From the NCBI GenBank assembly GCA_030601615.1, contig JAUVTH010000021.1, positions 1 to 12,286 on the forward strand: a stretch of 12,286 bases of DNA, written 5' to 3'. The notes under the pieces were generated by a model that was not told the origin of the DNA, did no database searches, and was given only the letters and a program-made list of their open reading frames with translations. A program made the translations under genes and the position numbers. The DNA is from Gemmatimonadota bacterium. GTDB taxonomy: Bacteria; Gemmatimonadota; Gemmatimonadetes; Palauibacterales; Palauibacteraceae. Shown in pieces: positions 1-6,253 of this stretch; position 1 is the first letter of the stretch; every line of letters begins with the position of its first letter.

Positions 1-80
1 ATCCCGAACCCAGCAGTTAAGCCCCTCAGCGCCGATGGTACTGCAGCTTCAGGCCGTGGGAGAGTAGGTCGCCGCCGGCT
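1..80 (+). rRNA. rrf: 5S ribosomal RNA, 3' part (cut by left edge)
   Basis: The sequence carries the conserved 3' two thirds of bacterial 5S rRNA: the CCCGAAC-type loop near base 3, AGTTAAGCCCCTCAGCGCCG around 16-35, GATGGTACTGC around 34-44, and GTGGGAGAGTAGGTCGCCGC around 57-76. The 5' part lies outside the window. The exact 3' end (about 78-82) cannot be fixed without the pairing 5' end. A terminator follows closely, so this is the last gene of an rRNA operon. Confidence 0.95.
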
Positions 81-91
81 CTCATATCGTT

Positions 92-133
92 CGCCCCGCT
101 CGGACTCGCTCCGGGTCGGGGCGTTCGTGTTTT
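92..133 (+). terminator. Intrinsic terminator of the rRNA operon
   Basis: A GC-rich hairpin pairs CGCCCCG (92-98) with CGGGGCG (117-123). The stem continues inward from 99-104 to 110-115 across a single bulged T (116), leaving a 5-nt loop. It is followed by the T-rich tract TTCGTGTTTT (124-133). It sits about 12 nt after the 5S gene, where an rrn operon terminator is expected. Confidence 0.88.
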
Positions 134-197
134 AGGCTCGTATCCCGCGTGACACTCGGCGCAGGCGCCCCTGCCGGCAACTGCAGGAGATCCGACC

Positions 198-229
198 CGT
201 GAGGCGACGCGTTCGGACCTCCCCTCACG
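198..229. repeat. 7-bp inverted repeat in the 5S-to-LTxxQ gene spacer
   Basis: CGTGAGG (198-204) and CCTCACG (223-229) are perfect inverted copies separated by 18 nt. The spacer 134-339 otherwise shows no gene and no convincing sigma-70 promoter. The repeat could be an operator or a leader hairpin for the gene at 340, but a 7-bp match of this kind can occur by chance in GC-rich DNA. Confidence 0.25.
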
Positions 230-339
230 CGAGTCACACCACTCCAACAGGGAAATCGGGAATGCCCCCGGCACACCGGCAGTCCAACCCTTGTAGCTGG
301 CGAGAACGACACCACCCAATTCACGCCGGAGGGTAAACG

Positions 340-744
340 ATGCAGTGGATCACGCGAGTGGCATGCGCCGTGCTCCTGTTCGCAGCAGTGCCGAGCACAG
401 CCATCGCCCAGCAGCCGACGCGCCGGGACCTTGGTGCCGCAACGGACAGTTTGATTGCAACTTATCAGGCACGCCTTGACCTGACGGATGACCAGACTGA
501 GGGGATTCGGACGATCCTCCTGTCCCAGGGAGAGAAGGGGCAGGCCATGTTCGAAACCGCCCGCGGTGAGGGGCGCGAGGCCATGATGGAACTGCGCCCC
601 AGGATGGAAGAACTGGGGGAGGAGACCAGGGAGCAGGTCGAGGCGTTGCTGACGGAAGACCAGATACCGGAGTACAGGAAAATACAGGCCGAGATTCAGG
701 AGCAACGTCAAAGCCGCATGCGGCAGCGTAGACCCGGCCGTTAG
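340..744 (+). CDS. Exported Spy/CpxP-like LTxxQ protein
   Basis: A 134-residue protein with a clear Sec signal peptide: basic MQWITR, a hydrophobic core at about 7-20, and likely cleavage after AIA at residue 23. The mature part is a charged, almost wholly helical chain. It carries two LTxxQ motifs, LTDDQ at 48-52 and LTEDQ at 104-108. That pairing is the signature of the periplasmic Spy/CpxP family, whose known members are chaperones or envelope-stress and metal-stress sensors. The tail is very basic (RQSRMRQRRPGR). The ATG start is supported by GGAGGG at 328-333, six bases upstream. It follows the rRNA terminator and precedes another hairpin, so it is probably transcribed alone. Family membership rests on motif, length and location only. 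The client or signal is unknown, and a general exported helical protein is the alternative. Confidence 0.75.
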   Translation: MQWITRVACAVLLFAAVPSTAIAQQPTRRDLGAATDSLIATYQARLDLTDDQTEGIRTILLSQGEKGQAMFETARGEGREAMMELRPRMEELGEETREQVEALLTEDQIPEYRKIQAEIQEQRQSRMRQRRPGR

Positions 745-768
745 TCTCATGTCCATCACAGCGTCGGT

Positions 769-806
769 GGTTGTGGGGTCGCCGGCGGCCCCGCAACTTC
801 TCTCTT
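769..806 (+). terminator. Hairpin with pyrimidine tail, just before era
   Basis: Bases 769-781 pair continuously with 786-798 (13 pairs, three of them G-U) around the tetraloop CCGG (782-785). The tract TTCTCTCTT follows at 798-806. This looks like an intrinsic terminator for the upstream LTxxQ gene. It ends directly at the ATG of era (807), so it could instead be a structured leader controlling era translation. Confidence 0.6.
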
Positions 807-1733
807 ATGGCGATGCCGATATCTACACACGCAACCGCGGATTCCTTCAAGGCAGGAATCTGCTCCATCCTCGGGCTTCCGAATGTCGGAAAGTCCACGC
901 TCCTGAACGCCTTGATCGGTGAGCGCCTGAGCATCGTCACTCCGAAGCCACAGACGACTCGGCAGCGACTGCTGGGCATTTATTCGGACGAGCGACACCA
1001 GGCCGTGTTTGTCGATACACCAGGATTGCTCGAACCCCGATATGCCCTGCACGAGTCCATGCAGGCCGAGGCGGAGCGTGCCCGGACTGACGCTGATGTG
1101 CTGGTATACGTTGTCGATGTCGGTTGGACGCCGAGCGTCGAACACGCCGAGGCATTCCTTCCGGTACGCGGCGTCCCCTCGATTCTCTGCCTGAACAAGG
1201 CGGATCGGGTAGCAGATGATGCCCTGGCCGCGATCGAGGACCGCCTGACTGGAGGAAAACGGTGGCACTTGGCCGTCGCCACGGTCGCCACGAGGGGCCA
1301 GGGCATCGAGGCGCTTCGCCGGGCCATCATCGAGCTGCTGCCTGAGAGCCCACCGCTCTATCCGGTGGACGAGATCGCGACTGCCCCTGTGAGGTTCTTC
1401 GCGGCCGAGCTGATACGGGAGACGTGCTTGGAGGAACTCTCTGAGGAAGTGCCCTATGCAACCGCCGTGGAGATCGACACGTTCAGGGAATCCGCTGACC
1501 CGGTGTTCATATCCGCGTTCATATACGTCGAGCGGGAGTCGCAGAAGGGAATTGTGATCGGCCGCGGCGGTAGCATGATCAAGAACATCGGCCGAAAGTC
1601 GAGGCTCAAGATCGAGAAGCTGATCGACCGACCGGTGTTCCTCGACCTGAGGGTCAAGGTCATGGCTAACTGGCGGCGCCGTCCGGGTCGCCTTAAGCTA
1701 CTCGGGTATAATCTTCCTTCCCGTCGCAGGTGA
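807..1733 (+). CDS. era: GTPase Era
   Basis: Era is an essential GTPase that binds the 3' end of 16S rRNA and acts in late 30S assembly. From the ATG at 807 the product is 308 residues, close to E. coli Era (301). Visible parts in order are: G1 GLPNVGKST at 23-31, the switch-I segment with PKPQTTR at 46-52, G3 DTPG at 70-73, G4 NKAD at 130-133, a G5-like ATRGQG at 161-166, and a C-terminal KH domain with the GRGG loop at 252-255 followed by SMIKNIG. A TTG at 771 would add 12 residues but falls inside the hairpin before the gene, and normal Era starts shortly before the G domain. I therefore prefer 807; 813 is also an ATG. No Shine-Dalgarno sequence is visible before any of these. The stop lies 3 nt before the next gene, so translation is probably coupled. 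Confidence 0.95.
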   Translation: MAMPISTHATADSFKAGICSILGLPNVGKSTLLNALIGERLSIVTPKPQTTRQRLLGIYSDERHQAVFVDTPGLLEPRYALHESMQAEAERARTDADVLVYVVDVGWTPSVEHAEAFLPVRGVPSILCLNKADRVADDALAAIEDRLTGGKRWHLAVATVATRGQGIEALRRAIIELLPESPPLYPVDEIATAPVRFFAAELIRETCLEELSEEVPYATAVEIDTFRESADPVFISAFIYVERESQKGIVIGRGGSMIKNIGRKSRLKIEKLIDRPVFLDLRVKVMANWRRRPGRLKLLGYNLPSRRR

Positions 1734-1734
1734 G
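1728..1734 (+). promoter_or_regulatory. Ribosome binding site overlapping the era stop
   Basis: AGGTGAG at 1728-1734 contains the TGA stop of era (1731-1733) and lies just upstream of the ATG at 1737. It supports that start for the small zinc-ribbon protein and suggests translational coupling to era. Confidence 0.6.
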
Positions 1735-1736
1735 CC

Positions 1737-1904
1737 ATGTCAATCGATCCCAAGCTTCTCGAAATCCTCGTCTGCCCGAAATGCAGGGGAAAGCTCGAGT
1801 ACAGAGAACAGGAGCAGGAGCTCCGGTGCCACTCGTGCCGGCTGCGCTATCGCATCGACGACGGGATTCCTGTAATGCTGATCGATGAAGCCGAGGCCTT
1901 CTAG
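1737..1904 (+). CDS. Trm112/YcaR-family small zinc-ribbon protein
   Basis: A 55-residue protein beginning MSIDPKLLEILVCPKCRGKL. It has the family hallmarks: the LLEILxCPxC opening, a first CxxC at 13-16, a second CxxC at 31-34, and the DGIPVMLIDEA closing motif at 42-52. E. coli YcaR (UPF0434) shares the opening and the DGIPVLL end but lacks the second cysteine pair. Here all four zinc ligands are present, as in archaeal and eukaryotic Trm112, which activate methyltransferases of RNA and protein. In bacteria the partner is generally unclear; a nearby role in rRNA or translation-factor methylation is suggested only by era next door. The gene starts 3 nt after era and its last 20 nt overlap the next gene in another frame. 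It is easily missed because of its size. Confidence 0.88.
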   Translation: MSIDPKLLEILVCPKCRGKLEYREQEQELRCHSCRLRYRIDDGIPVMLIDEAEAF

Positions 1905-2883
1905 CCTCGCGCTGGCGACACTTCTCGCCCTCGTTGCCGGCCCTGTATCGGCGCAGGACTCTGAGACGACCCTGCGGAATCAAACATCCACGCGCGAAGC
2001 CGCTCGCTTCCTTCTCACTCCCATCGGAGCGCGTACCGTAGGTCTGGCTGGAGCCGTAACCGCTTCCAGGGGAGACGTGGAGGGCGTCCTGTGGAACCCT
2101 GCCTCAGTAGCGGCTGTCGAGCGCTCTTCCGCCTACTTCCACGCCGCCAACGACTTCGGCACGTCCACTCAGGTCCTCGGGTTCCTCGGCCGGTGGAGTT
2201 CCGTCCGCCTCGGCCTCGCCTTTTACCACTTTGACATGGGCTCCATAGAGGCTCGAGACGCCGCCAACCAGGATCTGGGCACAATAGACCTGGACGACGG
2301 GGCCCTGATTCTCACGGCAGGATACGGACTCTCGGCAGACGTCGATCTCGGTCTCAACTACAAGCTCCTGCGGCTCTCCTCGGCCTGCTCGGGCGAGTGT
2401 GAGGCCTACGGCGGTAGCTCCGTGGGACACGTCTTCGATCTCGGAGTTGTCGCGGACATCCCAGCTGCACCTGGCCTGGCGCTGGGCGCCGTCCTCCGAA
2501 ACCTGGGCCCAGGGATCAACTTCGGGGGCGGAAGCACCAGCGATCCCATGCCTGCGCGATTGCGCGTGGGCGCCTCCCTCGACGCCATGCGGGCCTTCCT
2601 TCCCGATGAGCGTCGCTTCGGAGTGGTCATTCAAGCGGATATCCAGCAGACCGTTTCAGAATTCGACGATCTCGAGGGCTATCTGGGTGCGGAAGCTTCC
2701 CTGCGCGGTATTCTGTACGTGCGTGGGGGCTACGCATGGACGGCAGCAGGCCGGCGGGGTCCGGCGCTCGGCATCGGCCTCCGGTACGACCGTCTGCTGT
2801 TCGACCTGGGACGTGCCTTCGATGACTTCTCCGGCTTCGACTCAGACTCTCCTTTCCAGCTGTCCCTGGCCTTCCGGTTCTGA
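1885..2883 (+). CDS. PorV/UPF0164-type outer-membrane beta-barrel protein
   Basis: A 332-residue exported protein. The signal peptide spans residues 1-23 (MKPRPSS, hydrophobic core, cleavage after VSA). The mature N-terminus holds the recognisable block AARFLLTPIGARTVGLAGA (about 39-57), followed by DVEGVLWNPASVA (about 64-76). This resembles the start of PorV/PorQ and UPF0164 barrels of the FadL/OmpP1 clan. The rest is alternating aromatic and small residues typical of beta strands, and the chain ends in Phe (LSLAFRF), the usual outer-membrane insertion signal. In Bacteroidetes, PorV works with type IX secretion; no other secretion gene is in view, so that role is not claimed here. The ATG lies inside the end of the zinc-ribbon gene (20-nt overlap). 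The signal peptide begins at this ATG, which fixes the start. Confidence 0.8.
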   Translation: MKPRPSSLALATLLALVAGPVSAQDSETTLRNQTSTREAARFLLTPIGARTVGLAGAVTASRGDVEGVLWNPASVAAVERSSAYFHAANDFGTSTQVLGFLGRWSSVRLGLAFYHFDMGSIEARDAANQDLGTIDLDDGALILTAGYGLSADVDLGLNYKLLRLSSACSGECEAYGGSSVGHVFDLGVVADIPAAPGLALGAVLRNLGPGINFGGGSTSDPMPARLRVGASLDAMRAFLPDERRFGVVIQADIQQTVSEFDDLEGYLGAEASLRGILYVRGGYAWTAAGRRGPALGIGLRYDRLLFDLGRAFDDFSGFDSDSPFQLSLAFRF

Positions 2884-2905
2884 ACCAGATCGGACACACT
2901 TCCGA

Positions 2906-5017
2906 ATGACCGAGATCCCAAGACGATCCGACATCCTCGAAACACTCGCGAACGCTCACGGGCCCCTGCCGACACGAGATCTCGCCCGACGCCTCAAAGT
3001 CGACACGCACTCTTACCGGGCGTTTCGGAGGCGCCTGCGCGCGATGGAGAGAGACGGCGAGGTGTTCCGGCAGAGGAAGGGAAGATACGCCCTCCCCGGA
3101 AGCTTCCAGATCGTCACCGGGACTGTCGATGTGACGCGAGCCGGAGACGGTTTCGTGGTTCCGGAAGAGGCGGGAGGGGACGACGTATTCGTCCCTCGCA
3201 GACACCTCGGCTCGGCGGTCGACGGCGACCGCGTGGCCGTTCGCGTCGAAAAGCACACACCGGGGCGCAATCCCGAGGGGCGCCTTGTCCGCGTGCTCGA
3301 GCGTGCGTGGGACCAGGTCGTCGGCGTCTACCACGATCGGAAGGGATACGGCGTCGTCGTGCCCCAGGAACCGCCTCTGCCAACCGACATCTTCGTGCCA
3401 GCGGCAGTCCGGGAAGACGCCTCTGACGGTGACGTCGTACTCGTCGAGCTGAGCGAGTGGGGAAAAGGAGAGCTACGCCCGGTCGGATCGGTGAAGAAGG
3501 TGCTCGGACGGCCCGGTGACCCGGGGTTGGACGTGCTCTCCATCGTTCTCGGACAGCAACTCCCGATCGATTTCCCTCCGGACGTGGCTCATGAGGCGAG
3601 CAAGATCGCTCGCCGGGGACTTCGTCCCGAAGATCTCGCAGGCCGGGAGGACTTTCGCGACGTTCTCAGCTTTACGATCGATCCAGCCAGCGCGAAGGAC
3701 CACGACGACGCCCTTTCCGTGCGCCGTACGGGTGACGGGATGGAAGTGGCCATCCACATCGCCGACGTGTCCTGGTACGTAAAGGAAGGGAGTAGCATCG
3801 ACAGGGAGGCGCTCGAACGAGGCACAAGCGTGTATCTCGTGGACCGGGTGATACCCATGCTCCCCGAAGAGCTGTCCTCTGGCCTTTGCTCCCTGGTACC
3901 CCGCGAGGATCGCCTGACGTTGTCGGTGGTGTTTTCGATCGACGAGCGGAAGGTGATTCGGGACCGGCGAGTAGTTCGGGGCGTCATCCGGAGTGCACAC
4001 CGTCTGGCCTACGAGACGGCTCAGGACCTGCTCGACGATCCGGAGCGGGCAAGTGGACAGGAGCGGGAGCTGGCACGTGCTCTGAGCGACCTGTCCTCCG
4101 TTGCAAGAGAGCTTCGCGAGGCTCGAGCCTCGGCCGGCGCCATCGACTTCGCCATCCCGGAGGCCGAAGTGGTCCTGGACGACAGGGGCCAGCCACTGGA
4201 GATTCGTGCGCGTCCACGGCTGGAAGCGCATCGCATCGTAGAGGATCTGATGATCCTGGCTAACGAGACAGTGGCCCGGCTGGGACTCGACCAGGAACTC
4301 CCCCTCATCTATCGAATCCACGAGGAACCTGATCCCGACCGCATTCAAAACCTTCGCGAACTGGCTGCCTTCTTCGGACAGTCGCTCCCGGCCGGTACGG
4401 TCCGACCCTCGGACCTGGCACGACTTGTAAGCGAGTCAAGCGGGAAACCCCACGAGTATCTGATCTCTACGGTGACCCTGCGCTCGATGCGCCGGGCCCG
4501 CTACTCCACCACCAACGTGGGCCATTTCGGACTCGCCTCGGAGGCCTACGTTCACTTCACGTCTCCCATCCGCCGGTATCCGGATCTGGGGGTTCACCGA
4601 GCGGTCGTCCGCTGGCTCAATCAATCCTCTGCCCGAGCCGATCCGGATGTGCTGACCGAAGTGGCTCGACATTCGTCCGCCATGGAACGACGGGCTCAAG
4701 AGGCCGAGCGGGAGTCCGTGGACGCGAAGAAGATCCAGTACATGCAGCGTCACGTCGGAGACGAGTTTCCGGGCACGATCAGCGGCGTGACCAGCTTCGG
4801 ACTGTTCGTGATGCTGGACCAGGTGTTTGCGGAAGGACTCGTGCGGCTTGGATCGCTTGTGGACGACTATTACATGTTCGACCCGGATGCTCATTCCGTC
4901 GTCGGCCGCCGGACCCGGACTCGATACCGTCTTGGCGACAGAATCAACGTTCAGGTTGCGCGGGTCGACACGGAGACACGAACCATCGACCTTGAGCTGG
5001 CAGGGAGTACCGCTTGA
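2906..5017 (+). CDS. rnr: Ribonuclease R (3'-5' exoribonuclease)
   Basis: RNase R degrades structured RNA processively from the 3' end and helps in rRNA quality control and decay of tmRNA-tagged messages. The 703-residue product shows the full family order: an N-terminal winged-helix segment (about 8-64), cold-shock domain 1 (about 68-115) and 2 (about 135-185), the RNB catalytic domain (about 245-570) and a C-terminal S1 domain (about 618-698). The metal-binding motif is TIDPASAKDHDDA at 257-269, with Asp259, Asp265, Asp267 and Asp268. The second RNB signature, HFTSPIRRYPD, is at 550-560. It is shorter than E. coli RNase R (813) because it lacks a long basic tail after S1. The frame stays open upstream into the barrel gene, but homology begins at the ATG at 2906, 22 nt after that gene's stop. 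The Shine-Dalgarno sequence is weak. Confidence 0.96.
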   Translation: MTEIPRRSDILETLANAHGPLPTRDLARRLKVDTHSYRAFRRRLRAMERDGEVFRQRKGRYALPGSFQIVTGTVDVTRAGDGFVVPEEAGGDDVFVPRRHLGSAVDGDRVAVRVEKHTPGRNPEGRLVRVLERAWDQVVGVYHDRKGYGVVVPQEPPLPTDIFVPAAVREDASDGDVVLVELSEWGKGELRPVGSVKKVLGRPGDPGLDVLSIVLGQQLPIDFPPDVAHEASKIARRGLRPEDLAGREDFRDVLSFTIDPASAKDHDDALSVRRTGDGMEVAIHIADVSWYVKEGSSIDREALERGTSVYLVDRVIPMLPEELSSGLCSLVPREDRLTLSVVFSIDERKVIRDRRVVRGVIRSAHRLAYETAQDLLDDPERASGQERELARALSDLSSVARELREARASAGAIDFAIPEAEVVLDDRGQPLEIRARPRLEAHRIVEDLMILANETVARLGLDQELPLIYRIHEEPDPDRIQNLRELAAFFGQSLPAGTVRPSDLARLVSESSGKPHEYLISTVTLRSMRRARYSTTNVGHFGLASEAYVHFTSPIRRYPDLGVHRAVVRWLNQSSARADPDVLTEVARHSSAMERRAQEAERESVDAKKIQYMQRHVGDEFPGTISGVTSFGLFVMLDQVFAEGLVRLGSLVDDYYMFDPDAHSVVGRRTRTRYRLGDRINVQVARVDTETRTIDLELAGSTA

Positions 5018-5042
5018 CCCGGAGAATAGCCCCGGCTAGACT
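5014..5042 (+). promoter_or_regulatory. Possible sigma-70 promoter for the prfB operon
   Basis: TTGACC (5014-5019) and TAGACT (5037-5042) are separated by 17 bases. They match the -35 consensus at 5 of 6 positions and the -10 at 4 of 6. Transcription would start near 5049, about 95 nt before prfB and inside the strong hairpin at 5047-5084. The -35 overlaps the stop codon of rnr. This is a pattern match only, and read-through from rnr is possible. Confidence 0.4.
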
Positions 5043-5046
5043 CGCC

Positions 5047-5084
5047 GAGATGGGGTTTTCCGCCGCCGGCGGGAGCCCCGTCTT
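5047..5084 (+). other. Strong 17-bp stem-loop between rnr and prfB
   Basis: Bases 5047-5064 pair with 5068-5084: 17 pairs counting five G-U, with one bulged T at 5056 and a 3-nt loop GCC. There is no run of T after it (AGCAAGGCAG), so it is not a normal intrinsic terminator. It may be a 5' stabilising hairpin of the prfB message, a 3' end-protecting hairpin of the upstream message, or an attenuator-like element. Confidence 0.5.
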
Positions 5085-5093
5085 AGCAAGGCA

Positions 5094-5118
5094 GACGGCA
5101 CACGACAACGCCGTCGTG
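5094..5118 (+). repeat. Two overlapping inverted repeats in the prfB leader
   Basis: GACGGC (5094-5099) can pair with GCCGTC (5110-5115). Alternatively CACGAC (5101-5106) can pair with GTCGTG (5113-5118). The two right arms share bases 5113-5115, so the hairpins are mutually exclusive. Each is only 6 bp and chance is a real alternative. Confidence 0.3.
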
Positions 5119-5129
5119 GAATGGTGGCC

Positions 5130-5135
5130 AGGGAG
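5130..5135 (+). promoter_or_regulatory. Ribosome binding site that fixes the prfB start
   Basis: AGGGAG lies 8 nt before the ATG at 5144. It supports initiation in the frame that meets the in-frame TGA at 5219, that is, the frameshift form of prfB rather than a start at the later ATG 5265. Confidence 0.65.
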
Positions 5136-5143
5136 CGTATCGA

Positions 5144-6251
5144 ATGGCAGTATCCGAGGCAGAGCTGGAACAGATAAACGAATTAAGGCGAAGGCTCGAC
5201 GAGCTACGGGGGTTTCTTTGACCTTGAGTCGAAAGAATCGAATCTTGCGAAACTCGAGCAGCGGATGGCGAGCCCCGGATTCTGGGACCTGCCCGACTCC
5301 GCCCGGGAGGTCATCGACCGAGCTAACGCACTGAAGAACTGGACGGCGCCGTGGCACGCCCTTTCGGGTCGAATCGACGACCTGACCGAGTTTGCCGACC
5401 TCCTTGCCGAAGCGGATGACGAGGAGCTCGCGGCTGAGCTCGAGCGGGAGACAACGGGGGTCGAGGAAGGCCTGGTCGAACTCGAGATTCGCAACATGCT
5501 GCGCGGTCCGGATGCCCACCGGTCGGCTCTCCTCACCATTCATCCGGGCGCTGGTGGCACCGAGTCCCAGGACTGGGCCGAAATGCTGTTGCGAATGTAT
5601 TCCCGGTACGCGGAGCGTCGGGGGTATTCCGTCGAACTCCTGGAGCTTCAGCCGGGCGATGAGGCAGGGATCAAGTCAGCTACGCTCGAAGTCCGGGGGG
5701 ATCACGCGTTCGGGTACCTGGGCGCTGAGTCCGGCGTTCATCGGCTGGTCCGTATCTCTCCGTTCGACGCCCAGGGACGTCGACACACCTCTTTTGCCTC
5801 CGTCTTCGTCTATCCGGAAGTAGATGATGACGTCGAGATCGAGATCGACGACTCGGACCTGAGGGTCGATACGTACCGCGCTTCGGGAGCCGGTGGACAG
5901 CACGTGAACAAGACGGACGCGGCGGGCCGCAGCACTCATAACCCGACCGGCGTGGTGGTAGCGTGTCAGCAGGAGCGAAGCCAGCACAAGAACCGTGCAA
6001 AAGCGATGAAGATGCTTCAAGCCGCGCTGTATCAGCGCGCGATGGAGGAGAAGGAGGCTGAACGGCAGGCGATCGAGGACTCCAAGACGGACATAGCATG
6101 GGGCAACCAGATCCGATCGTACGTTCTGCAGCCATACACGATGGTCAAGGACCACCGAACGAATCTCGAAGTCGGTAACGCCGATGGCGTACTTGATGGC
6201 GACATTCACGGCTTCATAGAGGCCTTCCTGCGACGGAAAGGAGCCACCTGA
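5144..6251 (+). CDS. prfB: Peptide chain release factor 2 (programmed +1 frameshift)
   Basis: RF2 releases finished proteins at UAA and UGA codons. Translation from the ATG at 5144 gives 25 codons and then an in-frame TGA (5219-5221). A +1 slip at CTT (5216-5218) continues with GAC at 5220 and runs to the TGA at 6249-6251, giving 368 residues (E. coli RF2: 365). After the shift the stop-codon recognition motif SPF is at 205-207 and the catalytic GGQ at 250-252, the same numbers as in E. coli. SPF, rather than the PxT motif of RF1, identifies RF2. Residues 261-269 read GRSTHNPTG where E. coli has VRITHIPTG, an unusual local change just after the GGQ loop. The gene is followed after 2 nt by lysS, a common prfB-lysS pairing. 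If only the uninterrupted frame from 5265 is taken, the N-terminal 40 residues are lost. Confidence 0.96.
5207..5222 (+). promoter_or_regulatory. prfB programmed +1 frameshift site
   Basis: The site reads CGGGGGTTTCTTTGAC: an internal Shine-Dalgarno-like G run (5208-5212), a 3-nt spacer, the slippery CTT (5216-5218), the stop TGA (5219-5221) and a following C (5222). The E. coli site has the same elements with the same spacing, and in both the TGA is codon 26. When RF2 is scarce the ribosome pauses at the poorly terminating UGAC and slips forward, making more RF2. This autoregulation is established for E. coli and inferred here. Confidence 0.95.
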
Positions 6252-6253
6252 CC

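Noticed and set aside
771..806. TTG start of era 12 codons upstream
   Set aside because: These codons encode a non-conserved Arg-rich stretch and form part of the hairpin. The ATG at 807 gives the usual Era length.
2399..2905. Upstream open extension of the RNase R frame
   Set aside because: This part overlaps the PorV-like gene in another frame and its translation has no RNase R similarity. The winged-helix domain begins right after the ATG at 2906.
3473..4348. A 291-codon minus-strand frame opposite rnr
   Set aside because: It is antisense to the RNase R catalytic domain and shows no domain or plausible start context.
5018..5143. tRNA or other small RNA gene between rnr and prfB
   Set aside because: Although rich in hairpins, the gap shows no tRNA cloverleaf signatures (no T-loop GTTCRA) and no similarity I recognise to a known small RNA.
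5265..6251. Start of prfB at the later ATG with no frameshift
   Set aside because: This drops the conserved N-terminal helices. The upstream ATG with its ribosome binding site and the classical slip site explains the gene fully and gives the normal length.
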